Assembly (NCBI RefSeq): GCF_039023475.1
Contig: NZ_JBCHVB010000008.1
Span: 131,254-195,253, forward strand
Source of the DNA: Erwinia sp039023475
Lineage (GTDB): Bacteria; Pseudomonadota; Gammaproteobacteria; Enterobacterales; Enterobacteriaceae
Direction: 5' to 3'
DNA: 64,000 bases
The notes below the pieces were generated by a model. It saw only the letters and a list, made by a program, of their open reading frames with translations. It ran no database searches and was not told the DNA's origin. Positions 17,893 to 26,237 of the stretch are shown here, in pieces. Position 1 is the stretch's first letter. Each line of letters opens with the position of its first letter. The position numbers and the translations under genes are program-made.

Positions 17893-18882
17893 ATGAAGAT
17901 GAAAACGCTCACCGCCGCCATCCTGATGGCTGCCCCTTTAGCCCTGGCCGCCTTCTCTTCCCATGCCATGGACAGAATTACCCTGAAGCTGGCTCATAAT
18001 CTTGACACCAAGCACGTGGTTCATCAGGCGCTGGCCGGGATGGCTAAAGAGATCGCTACCGCCTCTGACGGCAAGATGAAGCTGCGTATATATCCGGGTG
18101 GTCAGATGGGCGGTCCGCGCGAGACGCTGGAACTGCTGCAAAACGGCGCCCTGGATATGACTAAGGCGAGCGCCAGCGAAATGGAACCCTTTTCCCCAGC
18201 CTTCTCCATCTTCAGCCTGCCTTATCTGTTCAAGGATCAGGCCCACTTCAACAAAGTGATCTATGGTCCGATTGGCCGCACCATGATGGCCGGGACGCGT
18301 GACAAGGGCTTCGTCTCTATCGCCGCCTATGTCGCGGGCACCCGCAGCTTCTATGCCAATAAACCTATTCGCACACCGGCCGACATGAAGGGCATGAAGA
18401 TCCGTATCGTCTCCACGCCGACCACTATCAAGATGATCGAACTGCTCGGTGCCGCACCGGCTCCGATTCCGTTCGGTGAAGTCTATACCGCACTCCAGCA
18501 GGGGGTGATCGACGGTGCCGAGAATAATGAACCCTCTTATGTGCAGACCCGTCATGTGGAAGTGGCCAAATTCTACGCCGAGGATGAGCACACCTCAGTA
18601 CCGGACTTCCTGGTGATCTCGACCAAGGTGTGGGACAAGCTCACCGACGAGCAGAAACAGATACTGGAGACGGCGGCCAGGCACTCCGAAACCTATGAAC
18701 AGGAACTGTGGGACAAGGAAGTGGCGGCATCCCGGAAGCAGGCAACCGAGGCGGGTGCCACTTTCATTAAGGTCGACAAGGAGGCTTTCCGCGCTGCGCT
18801 GGCCCCTCTGTATGACGATTTCCGCAAGGATCCGGTGCGGGGCGAGTGGCTCGGCAAAATCGAGAACGAAGCGGCCCAGTAA
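17893..18882 (+). CDS. TRAP transporter substrate-binding protein (DctP family), probable hexuronate
   Basis: Periplasmic solute-binding protein of a TRAP transporter, 329 residues. The signal peptide is MKMKTLTAAILMAAPLALAAFSSHA. Family segments: YPGGQMGG, the RIVSTPTT region with the conserved Arg that binds the substrate carboxylate, and GVIDGAENNE. The substrate is inferred from position between uxaCBA and exuR: galacturonate or glucuronate. It is the first gene of a three-gene operon. Confidence 0.87.
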   Translation: MKMKTLTAAILMAAPLALAAFSSHAMDRITLKLAHNLDTKHVVHQALAGMAKEIATASDGKMKLRIYPGGQMGGPRETLELLQNGALDMTKASASEMEPFSPAFSIFSLPYLFKDQAHFNKVIYGPIGRTMMAGTRDKGFVSIAAYVAGTRSFYANKPIRTPADMKGMKIRIVSTPTTIKMIELLGAAPAPIPFGEVYTALQQGVIDGAENNEPSYVQTRHVEVAKFYAEDEHTSVPDFLVISTKVWDKLTDEQKQILETAARHSETYEQELWDKEVAASRKQATEAGATFIKVDKEAFRAALAPLYDDFRKDPVRGEWLGKIENEAAQ

Positions 18883-18927
18883 TCATGAGCGGAGGGCGGC
18901 CCAGGTCGCCCTCCCGGGAGAAGAGCA

Positions 18928-19449
18928 ATGCGTCTTGAAAAGTTCAAGCAACCCATCGACAGGCTACTCGCCATGTTCACCGTTACCGTGATGTTTCTGC
19001 TGGTGATCTGCGTGGTGTGGCAGGTGTTCAGCCGCTATGTGCTGTCACAGCCCAGCACCATGACCGATGAGATAGCCCGCTTCAGCATGATCTGGGTCGG
19101 TCTGCTCGGCGCCGCCTACGCGACCGGCAAACGCCGCCACCTGAGTATCGATCTGTTTACCTCCAACCTGCAGGGCACCCGGAAGCTCATCAACCAGCTT
19201 TTTGTGGATTTCTGCGTGCTGCTGTTTGCCGGTAGCGCCATGGTATGGGGGGGAATGACCCTGGTGACCAAGGTCTACAGCACGGGTCAGGTATCGCCTG
19301 CGATGCAAATGCCGATGGCCTATATCTATCTGGTGCTGCCGTTCAGCGGCCTCATCATCTGCTACTACTGCGTGATCTACATAGCGGAGACCCTGCTCGA
19401 CAGCCTGGCTCCCCTTCCGGATATTGCCCCCTCAGAGGAGAACATCTGA
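18928..19449 (+). CDS. TRAP transporter small permease (DctQ family)
   Basis: 173 residues with four hydrophobic segments (about 18-40, 50-70, 90-110, 130-155) and the DctQ feature FSRYVLSQPSTMTDEIARFSMIWVGLLGAA. It pairs with the large permease to form the membrane part of the transporter. Its TGA overlaps the ATG of the next gene. Confidence 0.87.
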   Translation: MRLEKFKQPIDRLLAMFTVTVMFLLVICVVWQVFSRYVLSQPSTMTDEIARFSMIWVGLLGAAYATGKRRHLSIDLFTSNLQGTRKLINQLFVDFCVLLFAGSAMVWGGMTLVTKVYSTGQVSPAMQMPMAYIYLVLPFSGLIICYYCVIYIAETLLDSLAPLPDIAPSEENI

Positions 19450-20750
19450 TGGATTGGACCATTGCTCTGGTCATGTTCGGCTCTTTCTTCGTACTGGTCT
19501 TCGCCGGCGTGCCTATCTCTTTTTCCATTGGTCTGGCGACGCTGGCCTCCGGCCTGATGTTGCTGCCTCTGGAAACCATATTAGCGGTGGTCGGTCAGAA
19601 GATGGCGACCGGCCTCGACAGCTTCTCGCTGCTGGCGATCCCCTTTTTCATCCTGGCGGGAACCCTGATGAACTGCGGCGGCATCGCACAACGACTGATC
19701 AACTTCTCCCAGGTGCTGGTAGGACGTATGCCGGGCTCCCTCGGCCACGTCAACGTTATGGCAAACATGCTGTTTGGTTCCATCTCCGGTTCTGCGGTGG
19801 CGGCTGCGGCTGCGGTGGGCGGCACCATGGCCCCCATGCAGAAGAAGGCGGGCTATGATCCGGCCTACTCTGCCGCTATCAACGTCACCTCCTGCATTTC
19901 AGGTTTGCTAATCCCACCTTCCAACGTGCTGATCATCTATGCCCTGACGGCAGGCGGCATTTCGGTGGCGACCCTGTTTATGGCGGGCTACGTGCCCGGT
20001 ATCCTGATGGGAGTCAGCATTATGGCGGTCGGTACCATCATCGCCAGGCGCCGCGGTTATCCCATCGCCGAACGCCCCTCGTTCGCCATGGTGGTGCGCG
20101 CTTTCCTGGATGCTATCCCCAGCCTGCTGCTGGTGGTGGTGGTGATGGGCGGCATACTCGGCGGCATCTTCACCGCCACCGAGGCCTCCGCCATTGCCGT
20201 GGTTTACACCTTCCTGCTTTCCGTGGTCATCTACCGCGAGGTCAAAATCAAGGACCTGCCAGCCATCATGCTCGATTCGGTGGTGACGACCGCCATCGTG
20301 CTGCTGCTGATAGGCATCTCGGTAGGCATGTCCTGGGCAATGACCAACGCCGACATTCCTTACGCTATCAGCGATGCCTTGATGAATGTCTCCGATAACC
20401 CTCTCGTTATCCTGCTTATCATTAATGTCATCCTGCTGATCGTCGGTGTCTTTATGGACATGACCCCGGCGGTGCTTATCTTTACCCCCATCTTCCTGCC
20501 GATTGTCACCGAGCTTGGTATGAATCCGGTGCATTTCGGCATCATGATGGTGTTCAACCTCTGCATCGGCCTCTGTACGCCGCCGGTTGGCAGCGCCCTG
20601 TTTGTCGGCTGCTCCGTCGCTGGGGTAAAACTGCAGTCGCTTATCAGACCGATGCTGCCCTTCTTCTTCGTGCTGCTGCTGGGCCTGCTGGCCGTGACCT
20701 ATATACCCTCTCTGAGCCTCTCCCTGCCGGGCCTGTTTGGCATGCATTAA
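19449..20750 (+). CDS. TRAP transporter large permease (DctM family)
   Basis: 433-residue inner-membrane permease of the DctM family, about twelve hydrophobic segments, with conserved FSIGLATLASG, GSISGSAVAAAAAVGG and GLCTPPVGSALFVG. The start at 19449 (MDWTIALVMFGSFFV) overlaps the DctQ stop and is the family start; the frame stays open upstream only because it overlaps dctQ. It uses a sodium or proton gradient to import the substrate delivered by the DctP protein. Confidence 0.9.
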   Translation: MDWTIALVMFGSFFVLVFAGVPISFSIGLATLASGLMLLPLETILAVVGQKMATGLDSFSLLAIPFFILAGTLMNCGGIAQRLINFSQVLVGRMPGSLGHVNVMANMLFGSISGSAVAAAAAVGGTMAPMQKKAGYDPAYSAAINVTSCISGLLIPPSNVLIIYALTAGGISVATLFMAGYVPGILMGVSIMAVGTIIARRRGYPIAERPSFAMVVRAFLDAIPSLLLVVVVMGGILGGIFTATEASAIAVVYTFLLSVVIYREVKIKDLPAIMLDSVVTTAIVLLLIGISVGMSWAMTNADIPYAISDALMNVSDNPLVILLIINVILLIVGVFMDMTPAVLIFTPIFLPIVTELGMNPVHFGIMMVFNLCIGLCTPPVGSALFVGCSVAGVKLQSLIRPMLPFFFVLLLGLLAVTYIPSLSLSLPGLFGMH

Positions 20751-20760
20751 GGCATCAGGT

Positions 20761-20794
20761 GCACGAATGAGCCGCTGGCTCATTCGTGCATTTT
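20761..20794 (+). terminator. Terminator of the TRAP operon
   Basis: Perfect 13-bp inverted repeat GCACGAATGAGCC/GGCTCATTCGTGC around a 3-base loop (20774-20776), followed by ATTTT. It is 10 bases after the DctM stop and just ahead of the exuR promoter. Confidence 0.85.
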
Positions 20795-20799
20795 ACGTT

Positions 20800-20817
20800 A
20801 AATTGGTATAATAAGTT
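20800..20817 (+). promoter_or_regulatory. ExuR operator overlapping the exuR -10 box
   Basis: AAATTGGTATAATAAGTT matches the UxuR/ExuR consensus AAATTGGTATACCAATTT at 15 of 18 positions, with a perfect left half. It contains a consensus -10 TATAAT at 20807-20812. The overlap implies that ExuR represses its own gene. Confidence 0.65.
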
Positions 20818-20866
20818 CTCCATGCCGGGCGCGATGCCCGGCATTCGCAACAAAAGAGGCCTGGGT

Positions 20867-21655
20867 GTGAGTGACATTAATGAAGATGTCTTCGAGTCGA
20901 AACGGCTCTATCAAAAAGTCGCCGCCGAGCTGAAACAACGAATTGCGAGTCAGCTCTATGAGGTGGGCAAACGACTGCCCGCAGAGCGGCTCATCGCTGA
21001 AGAAATGAACGTCAGCCGTACCGTAGTGCGCGAAGCCATCATCATGCTCGAAGTCGAGGGTTATGTGGAGGTGCGCAAAGGTTCGGGCATTCATGTGATG
21101 TCTAATCAGCAGCGTCATCTGGTGATTGCCGACGATGGCAGCGAGTTTGGCACCGCCGGTCCGTTCGAGCTGCTACAGGCACGCCAGCTGATTGAAAGTA
21201 ATATTGCGGAGTTTGCCGCAACCCAGGTGAATAAGCAGGATATTATGCGCCTGATGGAAATTCAGGAGCATGCCCGCCAGGAGGATCGTTTCCGCGACTC
21301 GGAGTGGGATCTGAAATTCCACGTACAGGTGGCGCAGGCGACGCAGAACAGCGCGCTGGCGGTTATCGTTGAAAAAATGTGGAGTCAGCGCCTGCATAAT
21401 CCTTACTGGATTAAGCTGCATGAGCATATTGACGAGCGGTCGATCGAGAGCTGGTGTGAAGAGCACGATCTGATCCTGAAAGCGCTGATCCGCCGCGATC
21501 CCTACGCCGCCAAGCTGGCGATGTGGCAGCACCTGGAAAATACCAAACTGATGCTGTTCCGCGCCACCAGCGATGATTTTGAATTTAACGTTGACCGCTA
21601 TCTCTATTCCGAGAACCCGGTAGTGCATCTTGAGCCCCCGCTAAAGGATAAATAG
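20867..21655 (+). CDS. exuR: Hexuronate regulon repressor ExuR (GntR family)
   Basis: FadR-subfamily GntR repressor released by hexuronates. N-terminal winged helix (about 12-80: LPAERLIAEEMNVSRTVVREAI, then VRKGSGIHV) and an all-helical FCD ligand domain. Closely similar to E. coli ExuR (258 aa) over its whole length, with identical LLQARQLIESNIAEFAATQV. The GTG at 20867 has AAAGAGG seven bases upstream and gives 262 residues. An earlier GTG at 20786 lies inside the terminator hairpin and is unlikely. Confidence 0.92.
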   Translation: MSDINEDVFESKRLYQKVAAELKQRIASQLYEVGKRLPAERLIAEEMNVSRTVVREAIIMLEVEGYVEVRKGSGIHVMSNQQRHLVIADDGSEFGTAGPFELLQARQLIESNIAEFAATQVNKQDIMRLMEIQEHARQEDRFRDSEWDLKFHVQVAQATQNSALAVIVEKMWSQRLHNPYWIKLHEHIDERSIESWCEEHDLILKALIRRDPYAAKLAMWQHLENTKLMLFRATSDDFEFNVDRYLYSENPVVHLEPPLKDK

Positions 21656-21659
21656 CGCA

Positions 21660-22655
21660 TCAGGGCACCAGCCCCTGCCTGCGCCGCTCCAGCAGGCTCT
21701 GTTCGAAAGTCTGCATCCCCGCCTGCATACCGGTTTGCAGCAGCCCAGGCAGCTGGTGGGTTTTCCCCTCGCGGATCATATTGGCTACCGCAGGCGTGTT
21801 GACCAGCACCTCAAACAGCGCCACCCTGCCCTCATTACTACCCGGCTCCAGCTTCTGGGCAATCACCGCCCGCAGGCTGCCTGCCAGCTGGCTGCGGATC
21901 AGGTTTTTCTCCGCGCCCGGAAAAACATCGACCAGCCGCTCCACCGCCTGCGCTGCGCCGCGCGTATGCAGGGTGGCCAGCACCAGATGCCCGGTTTCCG
22001 CCGCCGTCAGCGCCAGCTGGATGGTCTCGCCGTCACGCAGCTCTCCCAGCAGGATCACATCAGGATCTTCACGCAGCGCGCCACGCAGCCCCTCGCTGAA
22101 CGAGAGGCAATGCTGTCCGATTTCGCGCTGCTGGATCAGCGAAAGCTGGCTGTGATGGAGAAACTCGATCGGATCTTCCAGCGTGATGATGTGCCGATCC
22201 TGCTGCTGGTTCAGCGCGTTAATCAGCGCGGCCAGGGTGGTGGACTTTCCGCTGCCGGTCGCGCCGGTGACCAGCACCAGGCCGTCCGCCAGCCGGAGCA
22301 GATCATCAGCCACCGGCGGCAGTCTCAGATCGGCCAGCGGCGGCGCGGCGCTGGCAATCAGCCTGAGCGTCAGCGACAGCCCCTCCCGCTGCTGAAAAAA
22401 GTGGGCGCGCAGGCGCGTCCCGGCGCCAGTCGTGACGGCAAAGTCTACCTGCCCCACGCTCTCCAGCTGCGCCTGCTGCGTGCCGTCGAGCCAGGCGGCG
22501 GCCAGCCCCTCCAGCTCACAGGCCTCAACCGGTGGCCAGTCGGGGATCTTTTCCAGCCGGCCATGCCGACGCCAGAACGGAGAATGACCACTGCAAAGGT
22601 GCAGATCCCCGGCATTATGCTTTACACTAAGGGCCACTAACTCCTCAATACGCAT
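21660..22655 (-). CDS. yggR: PilT-like type IV pilus twitching ATPase YggR
   Basis: 331-residue secretion ATPase of the PilT family, orthologous to E. coli YggR by sequence and by divergence from yggS. Walker A GATGSGKST is at residues 131-139; the Asp box (ITLEDPIEF), Walker B (DPDVILLGELRD) and His box (LATLHT) are intact. No pilus genes are near, so the partner apparatus is not known. ATG 22655 has GGGAGA upstream. Confidence 0.9.
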   Translation of the reverse strand: MRIEELVALSVKHNAGDLHLCSGHSPFWRRHGRLEKIPDWPPVEACELEGLAAAWLDGTQQAQLESVGQVDFAVTTGAGTRLRAHFFQQREGLSLTLRLIASAAPPLADLRLPPVADDLLRLADGLVLVTGATGSGKSTTLAALINALNQQQDRHIITLEDPIEFLHHSQLSLIQQREIGQHCLSFSEGLRGALREDPDVILLGELRDGETIQLALTAAETGHLVLATLHTRGAAQAVERLVDVFPGAEKNLIRSQLAGSLRAVIAQKLEPGSNEGRVALFEVLVNTPAVANMIREGKTHQLPGLLQTGMQAGMQTFEQSLLERRRQGLVP

Positions 22656-22670
22656 ATATTCTCCCTGACT

Positions 22671-23378
22671 ATGACCTCGATTCAGCACAACTTACAGCAT
22701 GTACGTGAGCGAATCTCCGCTGCGGCGACACGCTGCGGCCGCGATCCGCAGGAAATTACGCTGCTTGCAGTGAGCAAAACAAAACCTGCGGGCGCGGTCG
22801 AAGAAGCGTTCGCCGCCGGGCAATGCTGCTTTGGTGAAAACTACGTGCAGGAGGGCGTTGAAAAAGTGCAGGCGCTGGCGAATCCGGCCCTTATCTGGCA
22901 CTTTATTGGCCCGCTGCAATCCAATAAAAGCAGGCTTGTTGCGGAAAACTTCGCCTGGTGCCATACCGTCGATCGGCTGAAAATCGCGGCAAGGCTTAAC
23001 GAGCAGCGGCCCGAGGCGTTACCTCCGCTAAATGTGCTGATCCAAATAAACATCAGCGATGAACAGAGTAAATCTGGCATCATGCTGGAGGCGCTGAACG
23101 GGCTGGCGCAGGGTATCGCCGTTCTGCCGCGGTTAACGCTGCGCGGGCTGATGGCGATCCCGGCGCCGGAGGCGGATTATGACCGCCAGCTGGCCGTATG
23201 CCAGAAGATGGCGGAAGCGTTCCACGCGCTGAAAAAAGATTACCCAACCGTCGATACGCTTTCGCTGGGAATGAGCGACGATATGGACGCCGCTATTGCG
23301 GCAGGCAGTACGCTGGTGCGCATTGGCACCGCAATTTTTGGCGCTCGCGACTATGGCGCCGCCCACAACACTAATTAA
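22671..23378 (+). CDS. yggS: PLP homeostasis protein YggS
   Basis: Cytosolic PLP-binding protein (PLPBP/YBL036C family) controlling vitamin B6 and amino/keto acid balance. 235 residues, E. coli 234. PLP lysine K36 in LLAVSKTKPA; phosphate-binding LSLGMSDDMDAAI and RIGTAIFGARDY are conserved. It is the first gene of a plus-strand row with yggT, rdgB and hemW. Confidence 0.95.
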   Translation: MTSIQHNLQHVRERISAAATRCGRDPQEITLLAVSKTKPAGAVEEAFAAGQCCFGENYVQEGVEKVQALANPALIWHFIGPLQSNKSRLVAENFAWCHTVDRLKIAARLNEQRPEALPPLNVLIQINISDEQSKSGIMLEALNGLAQGIAVLPRLTLRGLMAIPAPEADYDRQLAVCQKMAEAFHALKKDYPTVDTLSLGMSDDMDAAIAAGSTLVRIGTAIFGARDYGAAHNTN

Positions 23379-23386
23379 GGAAAACC

Positions 23387-23941
23387 ATGCTGACGTTGAC
23401 TTTTCTGGTCAAGACCCTGATCGACCTGTACGTAATGGTGCTGCTGTTACGTATCTGGATGCAGTGGTCACGTTGTGATTTCTATAACCCGCTGGCACAG
23501 TTCATCGTGAAGGTCACCCAGCCGGTGGTGAAGCCGCTACGCCGGATCCTGCCTTCCATTGGGCCGGTGGATACCGCCTCGCTGCTGCTGGCGTTTGTGC
23601 TGACCACGCTGAAGTATCCGATCCTGCTGCTGATTCAGGTCGGGGCCTTCTCGGTCGATCCGATGAACCTGCTGGTGGGCCTGCTTTCGCTGGTCAAGTC
23701 GGCCGGTCATCTGGTGTTCTGGGTGATTATCATCCGCTCGCTGATGAGCTGGATAAGCCAGGGGCGGGGAGCGGTCGATCAGGTACTGATCCAGCTGACC
23801 GAGCCGCTGATGTCACCCATCCGCCGCATCCTGCCTGCGATGGGCGGCATCGATTTCTCCGCCATGGTGGTGATCCTGATCCTTTATATGCTGAATTTCC
23901 TCGGTATGGATCTCTTCCCCGGCCTCTGGTACCTGCTGTAA
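23387..23941 (+). CDS. yggT: YggT family membrane protein
   Basis: 184-residue inner-membrane protein made of two YggT repeats, each with the pattern MVLLLRIWMQW... and a PIRRILP-type segment (VVKPLRRILPSIGPVD, then MSPIRRILPAMGGIDFS). Linked in E. coli to osmotic shock and potassium. It starts 8 bases after yggS. In E. coli yggU follows; here the next start is rdgB. Confidence 0.92.
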   Translation: MLTLTFLVKTLIDLYVMVLLLRIWMQWSRCDFYNPLAQFIVKVTQPVVKPLRRILPSIGPVDTASLLLAFVLTTLKYPILLLIQVGAFSVDPMNLLVGLLSLVKSAGHLVFWVIIIRSLMSWISQGRGAVDQVLIQLTEPLMSPIRRILPAMGGIDFSAMVVILILYMLNFLGMDLFPGLWYLL

Positions 23942-23965
23942 CCCTGAATGAATTGTGGATGTGAT

Positions 23966-24559
23966 ATGCAAAAAGTTGTGCTCGCCACCGGCAACGCCGG
24001 GAAAGTTCGTGAACTGGCCGATTTGCTGGCCGCGTTTGGCCTGGATATTGTGGCGCAAACCGAACTGGGCGTGACGTCAGCCGAGGAGACCGGCCTGACG
24101 TTTATTGAAAATGCGATCCTGAAAGCGCGTCACGCCGCCGCGATAACCGGGCTGCCCGCGATTGCGGATGACTCGGGTCTGGCGGTGGATGCGCTCGGCG
24201 GCGCGCCGGGCATTTATTCCGCCCGCTACGCCGGAGAGGAAGCCTCCGATCTGCAAAACCTGAACAAGCTGCTGGGCGCGCTGGAAGCGGTGCCGGAAGG
24301 TCAGCGCCAGGCGCAGTTCCACTGCGTGCTGGTTTACCTTCGCCATGCGGAAGATCCGACGCCGCTGGTATTTCACGGCAGCTGGGAAGGTGAAATTACA
24401 CGCAGCGCCGCAGGTGAAGGTGGTTTCGGCTACGATCCGATCTTTTATGTTCCGGCGCTGGGCAAAACGGCCGCCGAGCTGAGCAAGGATGAAAAGCGTG
24501 CGGTTTCTCACCGTGGAAAAGCGCTGACGCTGCTGCTGGATGCGATGCGCAATGGGTAA
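23966..24559 (+). CDS. rdgB: Non-canonical purine NTP pyrophosphatase RdgB
   Basis: House-cleaning HAM1-family enzyme that hydrolyses ITP, dITP and XTP to monophosphates. 197 residues as in E. coli; N-terminal VVLATGNAGKVREL substrate loop, ADDSGLAVDALGGAPGIYSARYAG and GEGGFGYDPIF present. The ATG at 23966 gives the E. coli length. It overlaps hemW by 8 bases. Confidence 0.95.
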   Translation: MQKVVLATGNAGKVRELADLLAAFGLDIVAQTELGVTSAEETGLTFIENAILKARHAAAITGLPAIADDSGLAVDALGGAPGIYSARYAGEEASDLQNLNKLLGALEAVPEGQRQAQFHCVLVYLRHAEDPTPLVFHGSWEGEITRSAAGEGGFGYDPIFYVPALGKTAAELSKDEKRAVSHRGKALTLLLDAMRNG

Positions 24560-25691
24560 TCTTCCTCCGCTCAGCCTCTATATTCACGTTCCCTGGTGCG
24601 TACAAAAGTGCCCTTACTGCGACTTCAACTCTCACGCGCTGAAGGGCGAGGTGCCGCATGAAGAGTATGTGCGCCATCTGCTGGCGGATCTGGATGCCGA
24701 TCTGCCGCTGGCATCAGGTCGGGAGGTCAGCACGATCTTTATCGGCGGCGGCACGCCAAGCCTGCTCTCCGGCGCGGCGATGCAGATGCTGCTGGATGGC
24801 GTGCGGGCGCGGCTGCCGCTGGCACCGAAAGCTGAGATTACCATGGAGGCCAACCCCGGCACCGTCGAAGCTGCTCGCTTCAGCGACTATCAGCGGGCCG
24901 GGATTAACCGCATCTCGATTGGCGTGCAGAGCTTCAGCCAGCAGAAGCTGGAGCGGCTCGGGCGCATCCACGGCCCGGAAGAGGCGAAGCGCGCGGCCAG
25001 GCTTGCCGAAGGTCTCGGCCTGCGCAGCTTTAATCTCGATTTGATGCATGGCCTGCCCGACCAGTCTCTGGCGGAGGCGCTGGATGATTTGCGTCAGGCG
25101 ATTGAACTCAATCCGCCCCATCTCTCCTGGTATCAGCTGACCATTGAGCCGAATACGCTGTTCGCTTCAAGGCCGCCGGTTCTACCCGACGACGACGCGC
25201 TGTGGGATATTTTTGAGCAGGGCCACCAGATACTGACGGCGGCGGGTTATGAACAGTATGAAACCTCTGCCTATGCCAAACCAGGCTATCGCTGCGAGCA
25301 CAACCTGAACTACTGGCGCTTCGGCGACTACCTGGGGATCGGCTGCGGTGCGCACGGTAAGCTGACCCAGGCTGACGGCAGAATTATCCGTACCAGCAAA
25401 ACTAAACATCCGCGCGGGTTTATGGCGGGCAACTATCTCGATCGCCAGCATGAGGTCAGCGACAGCGAGAAACCTTTCGAATTCTTTATGAACCGTTTCC
25501 GCCTGCTGGAAGCGGCGCCAAGAGTAGAGTTTGGTCGCTATACCGGACTGGATGAAAGCGTAATCCGTCCCCAGATTGATGAGGCGCTGGCTAAAGGCTA
25601 TCTGACCGAAACGGCGGAAAACTGGCAGATAACGGAGAAAGGAAAGCTGTTTCTCAACTCACTGCTGGAGCTGTTTCTGGCGGAAGAGTAA
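24552..25691 (+). CDS. hemW: Heme chaperone HemW
   Basis: Radical-SAM-related protein that delivers heme to membrane proteins such as respiratory enzymes; long mistaken for HemN. 379 residues (E. coli 378). Iron-sulfur cysteines C16, C20 and C23 in HVPWCVQKCPYCDF; SAM-binding FIGGGTPSLL and the C-terminal HemN-type domain are intact. The start codon lies inside the rdgB end, which implies translational coupling. Confidence 0.94.
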   Translation: MGNLPPLSLYIHVPWCVQKCPYCDFNSHALKGEVPHEEYVRHLLADLDADLPLASGREVSTIFIGGGTPSLLSGAAMQMLLDGVRARLPLAPKAEITMEANPGTVEAARFSDYQRAGINRISIGVQSFSQQKLERLGRIHGPEEAKRAARLAEGLGLRSFNLDLMHGLPDQSLAEALDDLRQAIELNPPHLSWYQLTIEPNTLFASRPPVLPDDDALWDIFEQGHQILTAAGYEQYETSAYAKPGYRCEHNLNYWRFGDYLGIGCGAHGKLTQADGRIIRTSKTKHPRGFMAGNYLDRQHEVSDSEKPFEFFMNRFRLLEAAPRVEFGRYTGLDESVIRPQIDEALAKGYLTETAENWQITEKGKLFLNSLLELFLAEE

Positions 25692-25710
25692 GGCTTTTAG
25701 CGTACTAAAA

Positions 25711-25752
25711 TTGATATTTATCAAGGATACTGCTTTGTTCAGGGGTTAATAA
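25711..25752 (+). promoter_or_regulatory. FNR box and -10 of an anaerobic promoter
   Basis: TTGATATTTATCAA (25711-25724) is a perfect FNR site (TTGAT-N4-ATCAA). TAATAA at 25747-25752 would be a -10 box, putting the FNR site at about -41.5, the class II activating position. It lies 115 bases before the His-rich gene. Confidence 0.6.
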
Positions 25753-25838
25753 GAGTTCTCTTATTGGCAGTAAATTGTGGGAAATCGAAGATAGCCTGGC
25801 GATGGATATCGTTACTCACAATAAATAGGGAAATAAAA

Positions 25839-26201
25839 ATGAAACAATCTGGACTGAAAGTACTTTTCGCCGTACTGCTCTCTGCCGCAAGCCTTAGCGT
25901 CTGGGCCGACAATGACCATCACAAAAGCAGAACGGAGATAGAGCATCGCGGCGAGCAGGGTAAGCATCACGGCGAGCATGAAGGAATAGCGCATCGCGGT
26001 GAGCATGAGACGAAGAACTCAGAACATCATCAGTTTGGTAAGAGAGGGAACCCGGAGCACCACAGAATTGACAACAAGCACCCGCAGGAACACAGGGACG
26101 GTGACCATCGCCAGGCGGCGAAACATCACACATCAAAACATCATCTGAAAGAAAAAGCGCAGCGTTCAGAGCATAAAAAACCCCATCACGACGAAGCGTA
26201 A
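25839..26201 (+). CDS. Small exported histidine-rich protein
   Basis: I do not recognise the family. 120 residues: a clear signal peptide (MKQSGLKVLFAVLLSAASLSVWA), then about 97 mature residues with 22 His, many in HH or EH pairs, plus many Glu, Lys and Arg, and no Cys. Composition suggests a disordered metal-binding protein (nickel, zinc or copper) in the periplasm. AGGG lies eight bases before ATG 25839. It has its own FNR-type promoter and a strong terminator, so it is a single-gene unit. It occupies the place of E. coli yggM-ansB. Confidence 0.75.
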   Translation: MKQSGLKVLFAVLLSAASLSVWADNDHHKSRTEIEHRGEQGKHHGEHEGIAHRGEHETKNSEHHQFGKRGNPEHHRIDNKHPQEHRDGDHRQAAKHHTSKHHLKEKAQRSEHKKPHHDEA

Positions 26202-26206
26202 TAGTC

Positions 26207-26237
26207 AGCAGGCTGCCATCCGGCAGCCTGCTTTTTT
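26207..26237 (+). terminator. Terminator of the His-rich gene
   Basis: Perfect 11-bp stem AGCAGGCTGCC/GGCAGCCTGCT, loop ATCC, then TTTTTT. It lies six bases after the stop codon and just before the 3' end of the convergent yggN. Confidence 0.92.

Noticed and set aside
19908..20783. Open frame of 291 codons on the minus strand opposite the DctM gene, very His/Asp-rich
   Set aside because: Antisense of a strongly conserved permease; composition comes from complementing Ile/Val/Met codons.
20786..20866. Earlier start for exuR (GTG 20786)
   Set aside because: It lies in the TRAP terminator hairpin and upstream of the exuR promoter -10 box; GTG 20867 has a good ribosome site and the E. coli length.
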